This document shows positions 1 through 9,141 of a DNA stretch of 64,000 nt, piece by piece. The notes beneath the pieces were generated by a model. It did no database searches, was not told the origin of the DNA, and saw nothing but the letters and a program-made list of their open reading frames with translations. Source of the DNA: Caldalkalibacillus mannanilyticus JCM 10596. GTDB taxonomy: Bacteria > Bacillota > Bacilli > Caldalkalibacillales > JCM-10596. Location of the stretch: assembly GCF_000615945.1 (NCBI RefSeq), contig NZ_BAMO01000011.1, forward strand, positions 1-64,000, written 5' to 3'. How positions within the stretch are numbered: position 1 is the stretch's first letter; each line of letters begins with the position of its first letter. Both the position numbers and the translations under genes were made by a program.

Positions 1-30
1 AATCCGCTAGGTCTTTTTTATATCCAAGTT

Positions 31-1110
31 CTATTGCAGCATTTCCATTTTCTCTACCAATGCTTTGAGTTCTTCTAAGGTTATGCTAGGGTTTTCCACC
101 ATAATAGAGTAGCGCCAGCTCGCTTCATCCCATGTAAGCATGGTGAGATAGTCATTTTTTATATACATTCCTTCTGTACCTCGTACATTAATGGTTTCTT
201 CGCCACCAAATAGCGCGGTACCTTGAATATCATCAACCGGTTTAAAAATACTTAGGCTAAATTGAGGGAGTTCTTCTTTATGGTAGCTTAAGATCACTTC
301 TTGATGAGAAAGAGAATCTACTCCAACAAATTCAATATTTTTTAAAGAATATACCTCATCTTCAAGAGTTAAAAATTTCTCTCCCATCAATTCCACTGCC
401 TCTTCTAAACTAACCTCTTGTGCAGGGTTCATCTCCTCTATATTTCTAATTTCGATCTCTTTATCACCAAAATCTAATGTGAAAATATTTTCATCCAACT
501 GTGGTTCAAAATCAATGTTAAGAACAGTAAACTCTGATTTAGACCCATCATAAAGCTCATTCTTCCATTTTAAAACAAACCAATTTTTCTGATCAATCCA
601 GTACTCCTCAACTCCAAACAAGCCACCTTCTTGTTTGGGAGTTGCTTTAATATGGTAAACATCTTGCCCTAGCAGAGTATCTTCCCCCACAATTTCTATA
701 TCGCTTCTTTCCTGAAGCATCGATAAGCTTTTTAATACTTGATCACGATAGGAAGGGAGCTCCATGTCCCCTAACCCTAATTCATAGGCGTAATCTTCTC
801 CAACCGTGTAAGATAGAATTTTTTCACCATCATTTACTGTAACCGATTTTTCTCCATTGGCAGATTCTACTTCGACACGTATTTTAGATGCCTTTTCATC
901 TCTCCACTCTCTGATTGTCATCTCTTGTTGTATCTCTTCCAGGTTCATCTTCATTTGTGCCTCACTGTAATAAGCCGAGAAATGTTTACTCTCATTTACA
1001 GCTTGTGTCACTATTTCCTCAGGGCTAAACTGTGCACCCCCTAGTGAACAAGCGGCTAAAGCACAAACAGTAGCCATCCCAATCAATCCTTTTTTAACAT
1101 AATCGAACAT
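31..1110 (-). CDS. LolA/DUF4367-like lipoprotein
   Basis: A 359-residue exported lipoprotein. The start at 1110 follows an AAAGGAG ribosome site; a longer reading from 1146 has none. The N-terminus has a short basic stretch, a hydrophobic segment and a lipobox-like LAAC near residue 21. The first two thirds resemble the LolA-like outer-membrane-lipoprotein-sorting fold that Firmicutes place on the outside of the membrane. The last ~110 residues, with an LTWDEASWRYSI motif and a helix 'SITLEELKALVEKM', resemble DUF4367, common at the C-terminus of anti-sigma-like and sensor lipoproteins. It lies 45 bp downstream of a histidine kinase gene on the same strand, so it may be co-transcribed with that two-component system as a sensor accessory or target. 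The ligand is unknown. Family assignment is by sequence feel, not a search. Confidence 0.75.
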   Translation of the reverse strand: MFDYVKKGLIGMATVCALAACSLGGAQFSPEEIVTQAVNESKHFSAYYSEAQMKMNLEEIQQEMTIREWRDEKASKIRVEVESANGEKSVTVNDGEKILSYTVGEDYAYELGLGDMELPSYRDQVLKSLSMLQERSDIEIVGEDTLLGQDVYHIKATPKQEGGLFGVEEYWIDQKNWFVLKWKNELYDGSKSEFTVLNIDFEPQLDENIFTLDFGDKEIEIRNIEEMNPAQEVSLEEAVELMGEKFLTLEDEVYSLKNIEFVGVDSLSHQEVILSYHKEELPQFSLSIFKPVDDIQGTALFGGEETINVRGTEGMYIKNDYLTMLTWDEASWRYSIMVENPSITLEELKALVEKMEMLQ

Positions 1111-1155
1111 GTAAATCTCTCCTTTATTCTTCAACTTTAACAGCACTCAGCTCTA

Positions 1156-2648
1156 TCACTCTATTCTTTCTTTTTCATCTTTATTTACTGGAAAGGCACA
1201 AACCACAACAGTACCGTAGTTATCGTCAGAAAACAAGCAGATATCACCCTGATGCTTCTCCATAATCATTTTAGCGATACTCAGTCCCAGACCTGAGCTT
1301 TTACGCTGTTCAGGAGTTCTAGAAGGTTCAGACTGGAAAAAAGGCTGAAACACCTTCCTTGATCTTCTTTCGTCATTCCTAGCCCCTCATTCTGTACTAT
1401 GAGCAGAGTATGACTCTCTAACCATGAGCTTATCTCTCTATGAAACGTAGAGAAAATCCAATCTGGTAGCATTTCTCCTTTAGATAATGCTGCCAACCAA
1501 ATTCTTTTTCCTGCTGGAGTATAACGAATCGCATTGCTCATAAGGTTATCTAGGACACGAATCATCTGTGTTTCATTCATGTTGTAGTTTCCTTGTACAG
1601 CAACCTGCTTCACTAAACAAACCTGACGCGTATCCAGCCATTCTTCATATCCAGATAACAGCATGTCAAAAAACTCTTCACCCTCTACATTCACTAATTC
1701 AATCTGATAATCCGCAGATTGCAAGAGAGTATAGGTAGTTAAATCGTCTACCATTTTTTTCATATAATCTGTTTTTTCAAGAATGATCGATACATATTCC
1801 TGCTTTTGATGCTCCGTTATTTGATAATTCAAATGCAAGCTCTCTGTAAATGCTCGTATAGAGGTTAAAGGAGTTTTCAAATCATGCCCCAAAGAAGCAA
1901 TCATTAATTCTTTTGTCTGCTGTTCAGATTGTAGCCTTTTCTGCGCTTCGCTTACCTCTTGCTCCATCTGCTGAAAATGTGAAATCAATTGTCCTATTTC
2001 ATCATCACCTCGATGATCTATAGGTTTGCCTTCTTCATTTCTAGCAAAAGCAGTCATACGGTTCATTAAGGCAGCTAAGGGGCGATTTAATTTACGCTCT
2101 AGCATCCACCAGACGCCTCCATAGAGCAGGATAAAAAAAGGAATAAAACCATACAACATCCATTTGGTTCGTTGATTTACTCCGTCAACCCACTCCTCTC
2201 TAGGAACCGTAATTTCATAAAAACCAATCAAGCTACCATGATCTAATGTTGGTTTTTTCAAAATATAATTCCTATGCTGCACCTGAAGCTGAAAGAGGTT
2301 TTCATACAATTGACGTGTGTTCACTCTAGTTAATATGGGAGTATGGTCCTTCTCATCACCACCAACAAACAAAACAATTCCACCTTGATCGTAAATCACT
2401 ACCTTAGCTCCAGAGGGGAGATATGGAATTATTTTATCCTCGTAAATTCGTTGGGATTGGATCAGGTATAATTCAGGTTCCTTCACAACTTGCTCGACCT
2501 TTTCGATCTGTTTCTGAATATGCAAGTATTCAACTAATGCTTGCTTTTGATTATACTGACTGAGTAAGATATACAAACCATAGGCAAAAACAATAGGTAG
2601 AAGCATGACGAGAAGATAAGAAAGGAGTAACCATGAACGTATTTTCAT
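1156..2648 (-). CDS. Sensor histidine kinase, frameshifted near 1350
   Basis: A membrane histidine kinase of ~497 residues once one base is restored. The N-terminus has a transmembrane helix (residues ~6-30), an extracellular loop to ~160, a second helix (~163-182), a HAMP-like linker, and the phospho-acceptor motif SLGHDLKTPL with His at ~255. The ATPase domain follows: the N box is at DNLMSNAIRYTP. As given, the frame ends in a wrong tail after GMTKEDQGR. The correct continuation (FQPFFQSEP, then SSGLGLSIAKMI and a GTVVVCAFPV end) lies in another frame from about 1353 down to 1156. Adding one base at about 1350-1357 joins them. The stop of the upstream regulator overlaps this start by 4 bp, so the two are translationally coupled. 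The break is probably a sequencing error. Confidence 0.85.
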
Positions 2649-3352
2649 GACAAAGGCTCCCCAACAAAACGATACCCTGTTCCCCAGAGGGTTTTGATAT
2701 ATTTAGGATTTCGCATATTTTCTTTCAGCTTCGTGCGCAAGCTCTTGATGTGAACCTGGATCGTGTTATTTCCCTCCGTATCCGTCTGTTGCCATACATG
2801 TTCATACAACTCCTGCTTGGTAAAAGCTCTTTCTGGATGGCGAGCTAATAAAATCAACAAAGAAAATTCTTTTGATGTAAGGATGATCTCTTCTTCATCT
2901 AGGTAAACTGCCTTTTTTTCTACATCAATAATCAAGCCTGAAGAAAAACGAAGCTGCTGAGTCACCTGATGCTGTGCACTGTGCCAGTGATAACGCCGCA
3001 GATGAGAGGAAATACGCGCCGCCAGCTCTGTCAGACTAAAAGGTTTCGTAATGTAATCATCTGCTCCGATATTTAGTCCTTTGACAATATACTCATCCTC
3101 TTGTCTAGCACTAATCATCAGAATAGGAACTTCACTAGATAATCGAATGTTTTTACAGAGAGTCAACCCATCCATTTCTGGAAGCATTAGATCAACTAAA
3201 GCGAGATCAAAGCAACACTTTTGGAAATCCTCCCATCCCTCTTGTCCGGTTGAAGCCCATGTAACTCCGTATCCTTGGTGCACCAAGTAATCCCGAACAA
3301 TCCGAGCAATTTCTTTGTCATCTTCTACTAGTAGAATATTTGCTCTGTCCAT
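2645..3352 (-). CDS. OmpR-family response regulator
   Basis: A two-domain regulator of 235 residues. The receiver domain has the acidic pair EDD, the phospho-accepting Asp in ALVDLMLPEMDG, and Lys in DDYITKPFS. The C-terminal winged-helix domain ends with the family hallmark YIKTLWGTGYRFVGEP. I chose the start at 3352 (MDRANILLVEDD) because a GAGGGGGAA site lies 6-8 bases upstream; an in-frame ATG 18 bases earlier has no site. It overlaps the next kinase gene by 4 bp and should be its partner. Targets are unknown, but the adjacent lipoprotein is an obvious candidate. Confidence 0.9.
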   Translation of the reverse strand: MDRANILLVEDDKEIARIVRDYLVHQGYGVTWASTGQEGWEDFQKCCFDLALVDLMLPEMDGLTLCKNIRLSSEVPILMISARQEDEYIVKGLNIGADDYITKPFSLTELAARISSHLRRYHWHSAQHQVTQQLRFSSGLIIDVEKKAVYLDEEEIILTSKEFSLLILLARHPERAFTKQELYEHVWQQTDTEGNNTIQVHIKSLRTKLKENMRNPKYIKTLWGTGYRFVGEPLS

Positions 3353-3437
3353 TGTTGTCTTCCCCCTCATGTTGTTTATTGTATATGTAAAATACCACTA
3401 CATTAAAAATTTAAGAAATAGTTTATTTTTTATGTAC

Positions 3438-3467
3438 AAAAGAGCGTACCGAACGGTACACTCTTTT
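3438..3467 (-). terminator. Terminator hairpin
   Basis: AAAAGAGCGTACC and GGTACACTCTTTT form a 13-bp stem with one G-T type mismatch and a GAAC loop. It lies downstream of the aminopeptidase gene and upstream of the response regulator, so it most likely ends aminopeptidase transcription on the minus strand. It has T runs on both sides. Confidence 0.7.
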
Positions 3468-3498
3468 AGATTCCAGTTCTATTCTATTCCATTGATCT

Positions 3499-3552
3499 CG
3501 TTCTAATCGTCAGTGGAGTAAAAACTCCATCTAACTAGTAGTCTACTTTATT
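3499..3552 (+). repeat. 54-bp dispersed hairpin repeat, copy A
   Basis: The plus strand runs from CGTTCTAATCGTCAGTGGAG to TCTACTTTATT, with GGAGTAAAAACTCC as a small hairpin at its centre. The same unit recurs at 36428-36481 (opposite strand) and 40621-40666. It lies 15 bp past the stop of the aminopeptidase gene. Confidence 0.65.
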
Positions 3553-3567
3553 TTAAATTCTCTGGAT

Positions 3568-4655
3568 TTAACTCTTCCAATTCAGGTAAGACAAATCGAC
3601 CTTCTTTTCGAATAAGACTCCATCAAAATAAATTTCTCCTCCGCCGTATTCTGGTCGTTGGATAAGTACCATATCCCAGTGGATTGAAGAACGGTTTCCA
3701 TTATCTGCTTCTTCGTAGGCTTGTCCAGGAGTAAAGTGCAGGCTTCCATCGATTTTTTCATCGAATAAAATATCTCCCATCGGATGTTGAATATAGGGAT
3801 TCATACCAATGGCAAATTCCCCTATATATCGCGCACCCTCATCGGTATTCAGAATATCATTAAGCTTTTCTGTTTGATCTGCTGTAGCTTCGATGATTTT
3901 TCCTTCTTCAAAAACAAGGGATACATTATGAAAAGTAAACCCTCTATATGGGCATGGAGTATTGAAGGTAATACGTCCGTTCACACTGTTTCGAATAGGG
4001 GCAGTAAACACTTCTCCATCAGGGACATTTGCCTCTCCAGCACATGGAATGGCAGGGATTCCTTTAATTGAAAAGGTTAAATCAGTACCAGGACCTTTTA
4101 GTTGAACTTGATCTGTTTTTTCCATCAAATCCTTTAGATGCTTTTGGGCAGATGCCATCTTGTCGTAATCAACAGAACATACTTGGAATAGAAAATCTGT
4201 AAATTTCGCTGTACTCATTTTAGCTTTCTGTGCTAGCGCTGGTGTAGGGTAATTTAATAATACCCAACGCCTGTTATTCACATAAAAATCACTCACAGGA
4301 CGCATCATTCGCCTCTAAGCTGAAATTTATCTGTAGGGACATCAGACATTTCGGCATCATTATCTTCAGCAATCGCAATAATGACTGCATCAATATCTTG
4401 GTATTTTTTCATCTCCCAATCTACCATTGTCTGAAGCTGCTCTTTGGAATATCCAAGTGATAGTTGTCTACTCACATCTTGGTCTAGTAGTTCTACATAA
4501 GGATACGCGCCTAATGCATAGGCTTGCTCGATTAATTCAAGTAGTAATGGCTTGGCTGCTTGATGTCCTCTTATTAATACTCTCTCACCCGCTTTAAGCC
4601 TTAACGAATGCTGTAAAAGAGTTTCTGCTAACTTGCTGATCCTAGAGTCTTTCAA
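3568..4655 (-). CDS. ampS: M29-family aminopeptidase, frameshifted at ~4306
   Basis: A metallo-aminopeptidase of the AmpS/thermophilic M29 family, about 362 residues after repair, near the usual ~370. It removes N-terminal residues from peptides in the cytoplasm using two metal ions. The N-terminal half (4305-4655) ends at [12 protein letters not shown]. The C-terminal half (3568-4308) resumes at [14 protein letters not shown] and holds the metal-binding region: [14 protein letters not shown], a Glu in [10 protein letters not shown] and the HWDM motif. In the family these two pieces are continuous. Only one base is missing at GGCGAATGATGCG. The stop and a new ATG overlap as ATGA, so the halves could in principle be made separately by coupled re-initiation, but a sequencing deletion is simpler. 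Confidence 0.85.
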
Positions 4656-4685
4656 AGGCTTACATTCCTTTCCTTTTTAAAGAGA

Positions 4686-6587
4686 TTACTCATGGTCCTT
4701 CGCCACTTGTGTTTTAGGCAAATGTATATCAATCATGGTCCCTTCTCCCTCTATACTAGATACAGAGATATGCCCATGATGATTTTCTACGATTTTATGG
4801 CAGATCATTAATCCCAGACCTGTACCATCTTCTTTTGTGGTATAGAACGGTTCACCAAGTCTAGATATACTTTCTTTTGGAATGCCACAGCCTTGATCAA
4901 CAAATCGAAGAAGAATGTGATTGTCTTGCTGTTTTGATATATATATGTTAATTTCACCACCATGAGGCATCGCTTCAATTGCATTTTTCGTTACATTAAT
5001 AAATAATTGCTTTAATTGATTCTCGTCACATTCAACTACCACTTCATCCTTTTCAAAATGAGTCAGTATTTGTATTCGAGACATGTTGGCATGTGTTTCC
5101 AAAAGTCTGGTGACATCTATTATAATATCACAAACATTTACTTTTTTGAATCTACATACTTGGGGCTTAGCCAGAACAAGAAACTCACTAACAATGAGCT
5201 CAATTCTCTTTAATTCAGAATCGATGATTTGCAAATAATCCTTATGCTCATAATCTTTCTCTTGTAGGAGCTGAACAAACCCTTGAATTGACGTTAATGG
5301 ATTTCTGATTTCATGCGCTACCCCCGCAGCCAGTTGACCCGCCAAAGAAAGTTTTTCAGAACGCAAAAGCATTTCTTCCGTTTTTTTATAATTTTTTAGA
5401 TTACGTGACATCATATTAACCTGCTCCGAAAGCTTTCCAAGTTCATCATTTCGATCAATCGTTAACTGAGCATCATAGTTTCCTTTGGCAATTTCCCCCA
5501 CTCTGTTAAAAATATGATTGAGCGGTCTAACAATATAGCCAGCTAGAAAATAACTACCAAAGAAAACAATAATAAGAACAATAATAGAGTTGGTTATATT
5601 GTGAAATAATTGCTTATTTAAAACATCTTGAATGATCCCATAGTCAATAACTAAAGAGATCACATATGGATGCTTCGCCTCAACAGGGATAAAGCTCTTT
5701 AATACATCAGTGTCATTTATGGTTGTCGCATAGCTTACAGTCTGGTTCGAAGAGAACGCTTTTCTTACGCTCAATAAATCGTTTTGATCCTGATAATCAT
5801 AAGTACCAAATTGAATCTCTTGATTAAATAAATCAATGTATTTATTTCCATTTAATTCTGTATAGATCGGCGGATTACCAAAGGCATTAGGATTAATCCC
5901 TGTAATCTCCAATAAATGCTGATTATTTTCCAATGTTTTTTTAACAATGGATTCTGGACCGATTTCTTGAGTAAAATTTATCACTTGCTTATCTCTGACA
6001 TACGGGTTAATTATATAATTTGTGGTTCCATCATAATAATACCCCCACTTATCCACATGTTCAGGGTCAGAGGAGGAAACCGCCATAGGTCCTGCCCAGT
6101 AATTAGGTAATTTTTGCCCTTCTGGAATCGTGTCATCTACATTATGATGAGCAAATAATTGTTGAAAGGCTTCATACCAATACGTCCACTCTTTCGTTGA
6201 AAGATTGATCTCTTTGGGATCATTCGATTTCCAACCGACAATATCATCCTCAGCCTGTACAAATAAAGTAATATAAGAAATCCCTATTTTTTTACTTAAC
6301 TCTTCTAATTCTTCATTTGTCACATTTTCTACGTCTGGATCTAAAGATTTTTGAGCTACCATAGCTGCTAATCGAAGCTTCTCGCCTATTATATCCTCCA
6401 TATATAAAGCCCCATATTGCGAATGCTCAATGGCAATTTTGATTTGCTGCGCCAAGGATTCCATTTGTGATACTTGGTCTTTTTGAAGTAGGTCTCGGGT
6501 AGAAAAATAATGTAATGTGTTATTAAATATCAGAATAATTGATACGACGAAGGAGAAAATGATGGCTAGTTTATTTTTTAGTGACAA
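4686..6587 (-). CDS. Orphan sensor kinase, sporulation-kinase-like core
   Basis: A 633-residue histidine kinase with no response regulator beside it. The order is a transmembrane helix (~7-25), a ~300-residue extracellular sensor (double-Cache-like by size, with many aromatic residues such as WKSNDPKEI and WGYYYDGTTNYIINPYV), a second helix (~331-350), HAMP (~351-403), then the phospho-acceptor motif AAGVAHEIRNPLTSIQGFVQLL with His at ~425. The ATPase domain follows with NVTKNAIEAMPHGG, DQGCGIP and GTGLGLMIC. The HEIRNPLTSIQGFVQLL core is typical of the KinA-KinE phosphorelay kinases of spore formers. Being an orphan, it plausibly feeds Spo0F rather than a dedicated partner. The ligand is unknown. 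The start is the first ATG, next to an AGGAGGAAGG-like site. Confidence 0.85.
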   Translation of the reverse strand: MSLKNKLAIIFSFVVSIILIFNNTLHYFSTRDLLQKDQVSQMESLAQQIKIAIEHSQYGALYMEDIIGEKLRLAAMVAQKSLDPDVENVTNEELEELSKKIGISYITLFVQAEDDIVGWKSNDPKEINLSTKEWTYWYEAFQQLFAHHNVDDTIPEGQKLPNYWAGPMAVSSSDPEHVDKWGYYYDGTTNYIINPYVRDKQVINFTQEIGPESIVKKTLENNQHLLEITGINPNAFGNPPIYTELNGNKYIDLFNQEIQFGTYDYQDQNDLLSVRKAFSSNQTVSYATTINDTDVLKSFIPVEAKHPYVISLVIDYGIIQDVLNKQLFHNITNSIIVLIIVFFGSYFLAGYIVRPLNHIFNRVGEIAKGNYDAQLTIDRNDELGKLSEQVNMMSRNLKNYKKTEEMLLRSEKLSLAGQLAAGVAHEIRNPLTSIQGFVQLLQEKDYEHKDYLQIIDSELKRIELIVSEFLVLAKPQVCRFKKVNVCDIIIDVTRLLETHANMSRIQILTHFEKDEVVVECDENQLKQLFINVTKNAIEAMPHGGEINIYISKQQDNHILLRFVDQGCGIPKESISRLGEPFYTTKEDGTGLGLMICHKIVENHHGHISVSSIEGEGTMIDIHLPKTQVAKDHE

Positions 6588-6672
6588 TGGGACCTTCCTC
6601 CTGTTTCGATAAAAAATGATCTTTTCTGCATTTCGACAAAAGAACCTATAATTCCTTCTTTTTTACAAAAAC

Positions 6673-6701
6673 AAAACCTAAACAACTAGTGTTTAGGTTT
6701 A
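6673..6701 (-). terminator. Terminator after fbaA
   Basis: AAACCTAAAC and GTTTAGGTTT pair in a 10-bp perfect stem around an AACTAGT loop. On the minus strand it is followed by TTGTTTTTGT. It sits 50 bp past the aldolase stop. Confidence 0.85.
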
Positions 6702-6752
6702 ATATCGTCATATTTGTATCTTTTTCTTAATTTAATTTACGAGATAAAAATC

Positions 6753-7615
6753 TTATGCTTTGTTTGAAGAGCCAAATTCTTTCATTTTTCCTTTTACCGT
6801 TTCTTTAATCGCATCACGAGCTGGACCTAAATATTTACGAGGATCATATTCATTAGGCTTCGCTGCTAAAACTTCACGAACGGCTTTGGCAGAAGCAATT
6901 TGATTTTCTGTATTAACGTTGATCTTAGCAGTTCCTAAAGAAATCGCTTTTTGGATATCTTTTGTCGGAATACCAGTTCCACCGTGTAATACTAAAGGCA
7001 CACCCGTTAACTTTTGAATTTCTTCCATGCGATCAAAACCTAGGTTTGGTTCTCCTTTGTAAGGACCATGAACAGAACCTAAGGCTGGAGCAAAGCAGTC
7101 AACTCCTGTTTCACGGACTAATTGATCACATTCTTCTGGAACAGCATACATCGCATCAGCATCATCAACAATCAAGTCTCTTCTTGTCCACCAATACGAC
7201 CTAATTCAGCTTCAACAGACACTCCCAGAGCATGAGCAACCTCAACCACTCTTTTAGTTACAGCAATGTTCTCTTCTAATGGATGATGTGATCCATCAAT
7301 CATGACAGAAGTAAAACCAGCATCAATCGCTCTGACACAGGTTTCAAAGCTAGAACCATGGTCTAAGTGAATCGCTACTGGAACTGTTACTTTATATTCT
7401 TCCATTAGTGCTTTCACCATGTCTACAATTAGCTTAAAGCCACCCATGTACCTTGCTGCACCTTCTGATACACCTAAAATAACAGGTGAATTCTCCTCTT
7501 GTGCAGCTAAAAGAATCGCTTGAGTGAATTCAAGGTTATTCAAGTTAAATTGTCCTACAGCATACCCATTTTCATTTGCTTTAATCAACATTTCCTTCAT
7601 CGAAACTAACGGCAT
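6753..7615 (-). CDS. fbaA: Class II fructose-1,6-bisphosphate aldolase, frameshifted at ~7185
   Basis: A zinc-dependent aldolase that interconverts fructose 1,6-bisphosphate with dihydroxyacetone phosphate and glyceraldehyde 3-phosphate, in glycolysis and gluconeogenesis; about 287 residues after repair. The first part carries the zinc-site segment [27 protein letters not shown] and [13 protein letters not shown]. The second part has [23 protein letters not shown] and the [11 protein letters not shown] phosphate-binding stretch. The GGQEE(D) loop is interrupted: GAAGAGACTTGATT needs one extra base to read E-E/D-D-L-I. The halves overlap by 4 bp. A broken single copy of this enzyme would be costly, so a sequencing deletion is the likely cause. 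It is monocistronic by its flanking terminators. Confidence 0.92.
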
Positions 7616-7699
7616 ACTCTTCTCCTCCTGGACTGTTATGTAAATCTATGACCCATACATGTTAACAGTCAGAATTTTAACACACATTTTAACAGGAGA

Positions 7700-7734
7700 A
7701 AAACAGAGTGTAAGCGTCAATCATACTCTGTTTT
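7700..7734 (-). terminator. Terminator ending the yisL operon
   Basis: AAAACAGAGT pairs with ACTCTGTTTT across a ~15-base loop. On the minus strand the stem is followed by TTTTT. It lies between the yisL stop and the fbaA start. Confidence 0.75.
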
Positions 7735-7795
7735 CTTTCGTATTCATTCGTTCTCTCTTATTATCTTACATTATCTTTATTTTTAAATATTTTTT

Positions 7796-8167
7796 TTAAA
7801 AAGGTTTACCATACCCTAAATAAAGAACAGCAACAAGTAGGACCAAAAATGACGCTCCGAAGCTTTTTGCTTTCCCTGCATCTAAAGTGCCCTTACTTCC
7901 ACGGACAAGGATCATTTCCATGACATAAATCAATCCAAAAGCAAGCAGTGCCTTGACTGTAGCATATGCAGCAAAGTTAATTTCTAGCAATAGAGCTACA
8001 CCAGTTAAGAATATAATTATGTAGAATACCCTAAGAATCATTTGTGTGATTTTAAGCCCCTTCATTTTCCCGCTTTTCAGGAATACAAGTGCTAGTACAA
8101 ATAAAATAATTCCAATAATCCATGAAGATACATGTGAGTGTAATAATGCGACATAAGGCATTTTCAA
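7796..8167 (-). CDS. yisL: YisL/UPF0344 membrane protein
   Basis: A 123-residue integral membrane protein with four predicted helices (roughly residues 11-30, 44-63, 67-88 and 101-120). The opening HSHVSSWIIGIILF and the helix ending in VMEMILVR match the UPF0344/YisL family of Bacillus. No biochemical function is known. It is the last gene of a same-strand set with the DUF2621, CBS and esterase-like genes, with small gaps, and is followed by a terminator. Confidence 0.85.
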   Translation of the reverse strand: MKMPYVALLHSHVSSWIIGIILFVLALVFLKSGKMKGLKITQMILRVFYIIIFLTGVALLLEINFAAYATVKALLAFGLIYVMEMILVRGSKGTLDAGKAKSFGASFLVLLVAVLYLGYGKPF

Positions 8168-8218
8168 TCTCCCCTTTGTTCAATTAATAGTCATTACTTT
8201 GTCAAGCTCATGTAACAT

Positions 8219-8659
8219 TTAAGATTTGCTGCTAACTTTGAGCAAGGAATTGTACGCTGAAAAGTCAATTCCTTTGTTTGTTAAATGTTCGATTAGCCAT
8301 TTGTGATCTCGGGCTGGAGTAGCCATAATATAGCCTCGGATAATAAGATCTTGTGAAATCTTCGACGCCTTCTGATCTAGCGCCAGTTTGCCAATTTTAG
8401 CAGCAATGCTGCGGCGAGCTACATCTCGAAATAATTCAGGTACAGGTTCAACCAATTCATCTAATAGTCGAAGTGTTTCCTCATCCCACATGGATCTTGT
8501 TTCGTCAATATAATGATCCTGCCAATCCAAATCTGACATTCCATCCTGCTTGGGCATAGATTTTAAGAACTTACGAAACATAAAATACCCACCAATAAGC
8601 ATAAAACCTAACAAAATGATGCTCCAAAAAACGATAAACAAACCGAAACCAGTGGACAT
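8219..8659 (-). CDS. yneK: DUF2621 (YneK-like) membrane-anchored protein
   Basis: A 146-residue protein with one N-terminal transmembrane helix (~5-28) followed by a cytoplasmic domain. The FMFRKFLKSMPKQDG motif, the VPELFRDVARRSIAAKIGKLAL segment and the ending MATPARDHKWLIEHL are the recognisable DUF2621 signature. The family is restricted to Bacillales and is uncharacterised. It is 51 bp upstream of yisL on the same strand. Confidence 0.75.
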   Translation of the reverse strand: MSTGFGLFIVFWSIILLGFMLIGGYFMFRKFLKSMPKQDGMSDLDWQDHYIDETRSMWDEETLRLLDELVEPVPELFRDVARRSIAAKIGKLALDQKASKISQDLIIRGYIMATPARDHKWLIEHLTNKGIDFSAYNSLLKVSSKS

Positions 8660-8689
8660 CCATACCCTCCCCTTCTTAGAATCGGTACA

Positions 8690-9106
8690 TTATCCATTCT
8701 GCCTATTTAGATATTGTTTATAACAATACTCAATAATTTCTCTACGTCGAATAATACCGATAAAAATATGCTTGTCGTCAACAACAGGAACAAAATTCTG
8801 TTCAATGGCTAAAGAGATGAGGTCCTCCATGTCTGCATTAATGGAAACTGGTTTATTTTTGACCCTTTGAGGGACGTTTTTAAGCTGGTATTTGTGACAG
8901 GTTTCAAAGCTAACTTCCGCAGAGTTTTTCAGCATCCAAAGTAAATCGCCTTCTGTTATGGTACCAGTATATCTCCCTTTTTCATCAATGAGTGGAATCG
9001 CTGTATATCTGTGATACTCCATCTTCTCTAAAGCCTGACGGATGGTTGAATCAGGTCTTAAGTAGATGACACTTTCCTTAGGTAATAAGAAAAAGGCAAT
9101 ATTCAT
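8690..9106 (-). CDS. CBS-pair protein (YkuL/CbpB-like)
   Basis: A soluble 138-residue protein made almost only of two CBS motifs, the first around residues 12-60 (SVIYLRPDSTIRQALEKM, then YTAIPLIDEKGRYTGTITEGDLL) and the second around 80-128 (INADMEDLISLAIEQNFVPVVDD, then FIGIIRRREIIEY). Such modules bind adenine nucleotides; the related YkuL/CbpB proteins of Firmicutes bind c-di-AMP. That ligand is an inference from similarity. The start at 9106 follows AAAGGA; an ATG 24 bases earlier is less well placed. It sits in the four-gene set between the esterase-like and DUF2621 genes. Confidence 0.75.
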   Translation of the reverse strand: MNIAFFLLPKESVIYLRPDSTIRQALEKMEYHRYTAIPLIDEKGRYTGTITEGDLLWMLKNSAEVSFETCHKYQLKNVPQRVKNKPVSINADMEDLISLAIEQNFVPVVDDKHIFIGIIRRREIIEYCYKQYLNRQNG

Positions 9107-9141
9107 CTCATAAAATCCTTTCTCAAGCAAATGTAAGTGTT

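Noticed and set aside
4305-4308. The ATGA overlap as a real two-subunit aminopeptidase
   Set aside because: The halves of M29 enzymes are one chain in all relatives I know, and the same one-base pattern occurs in eleven other places here.
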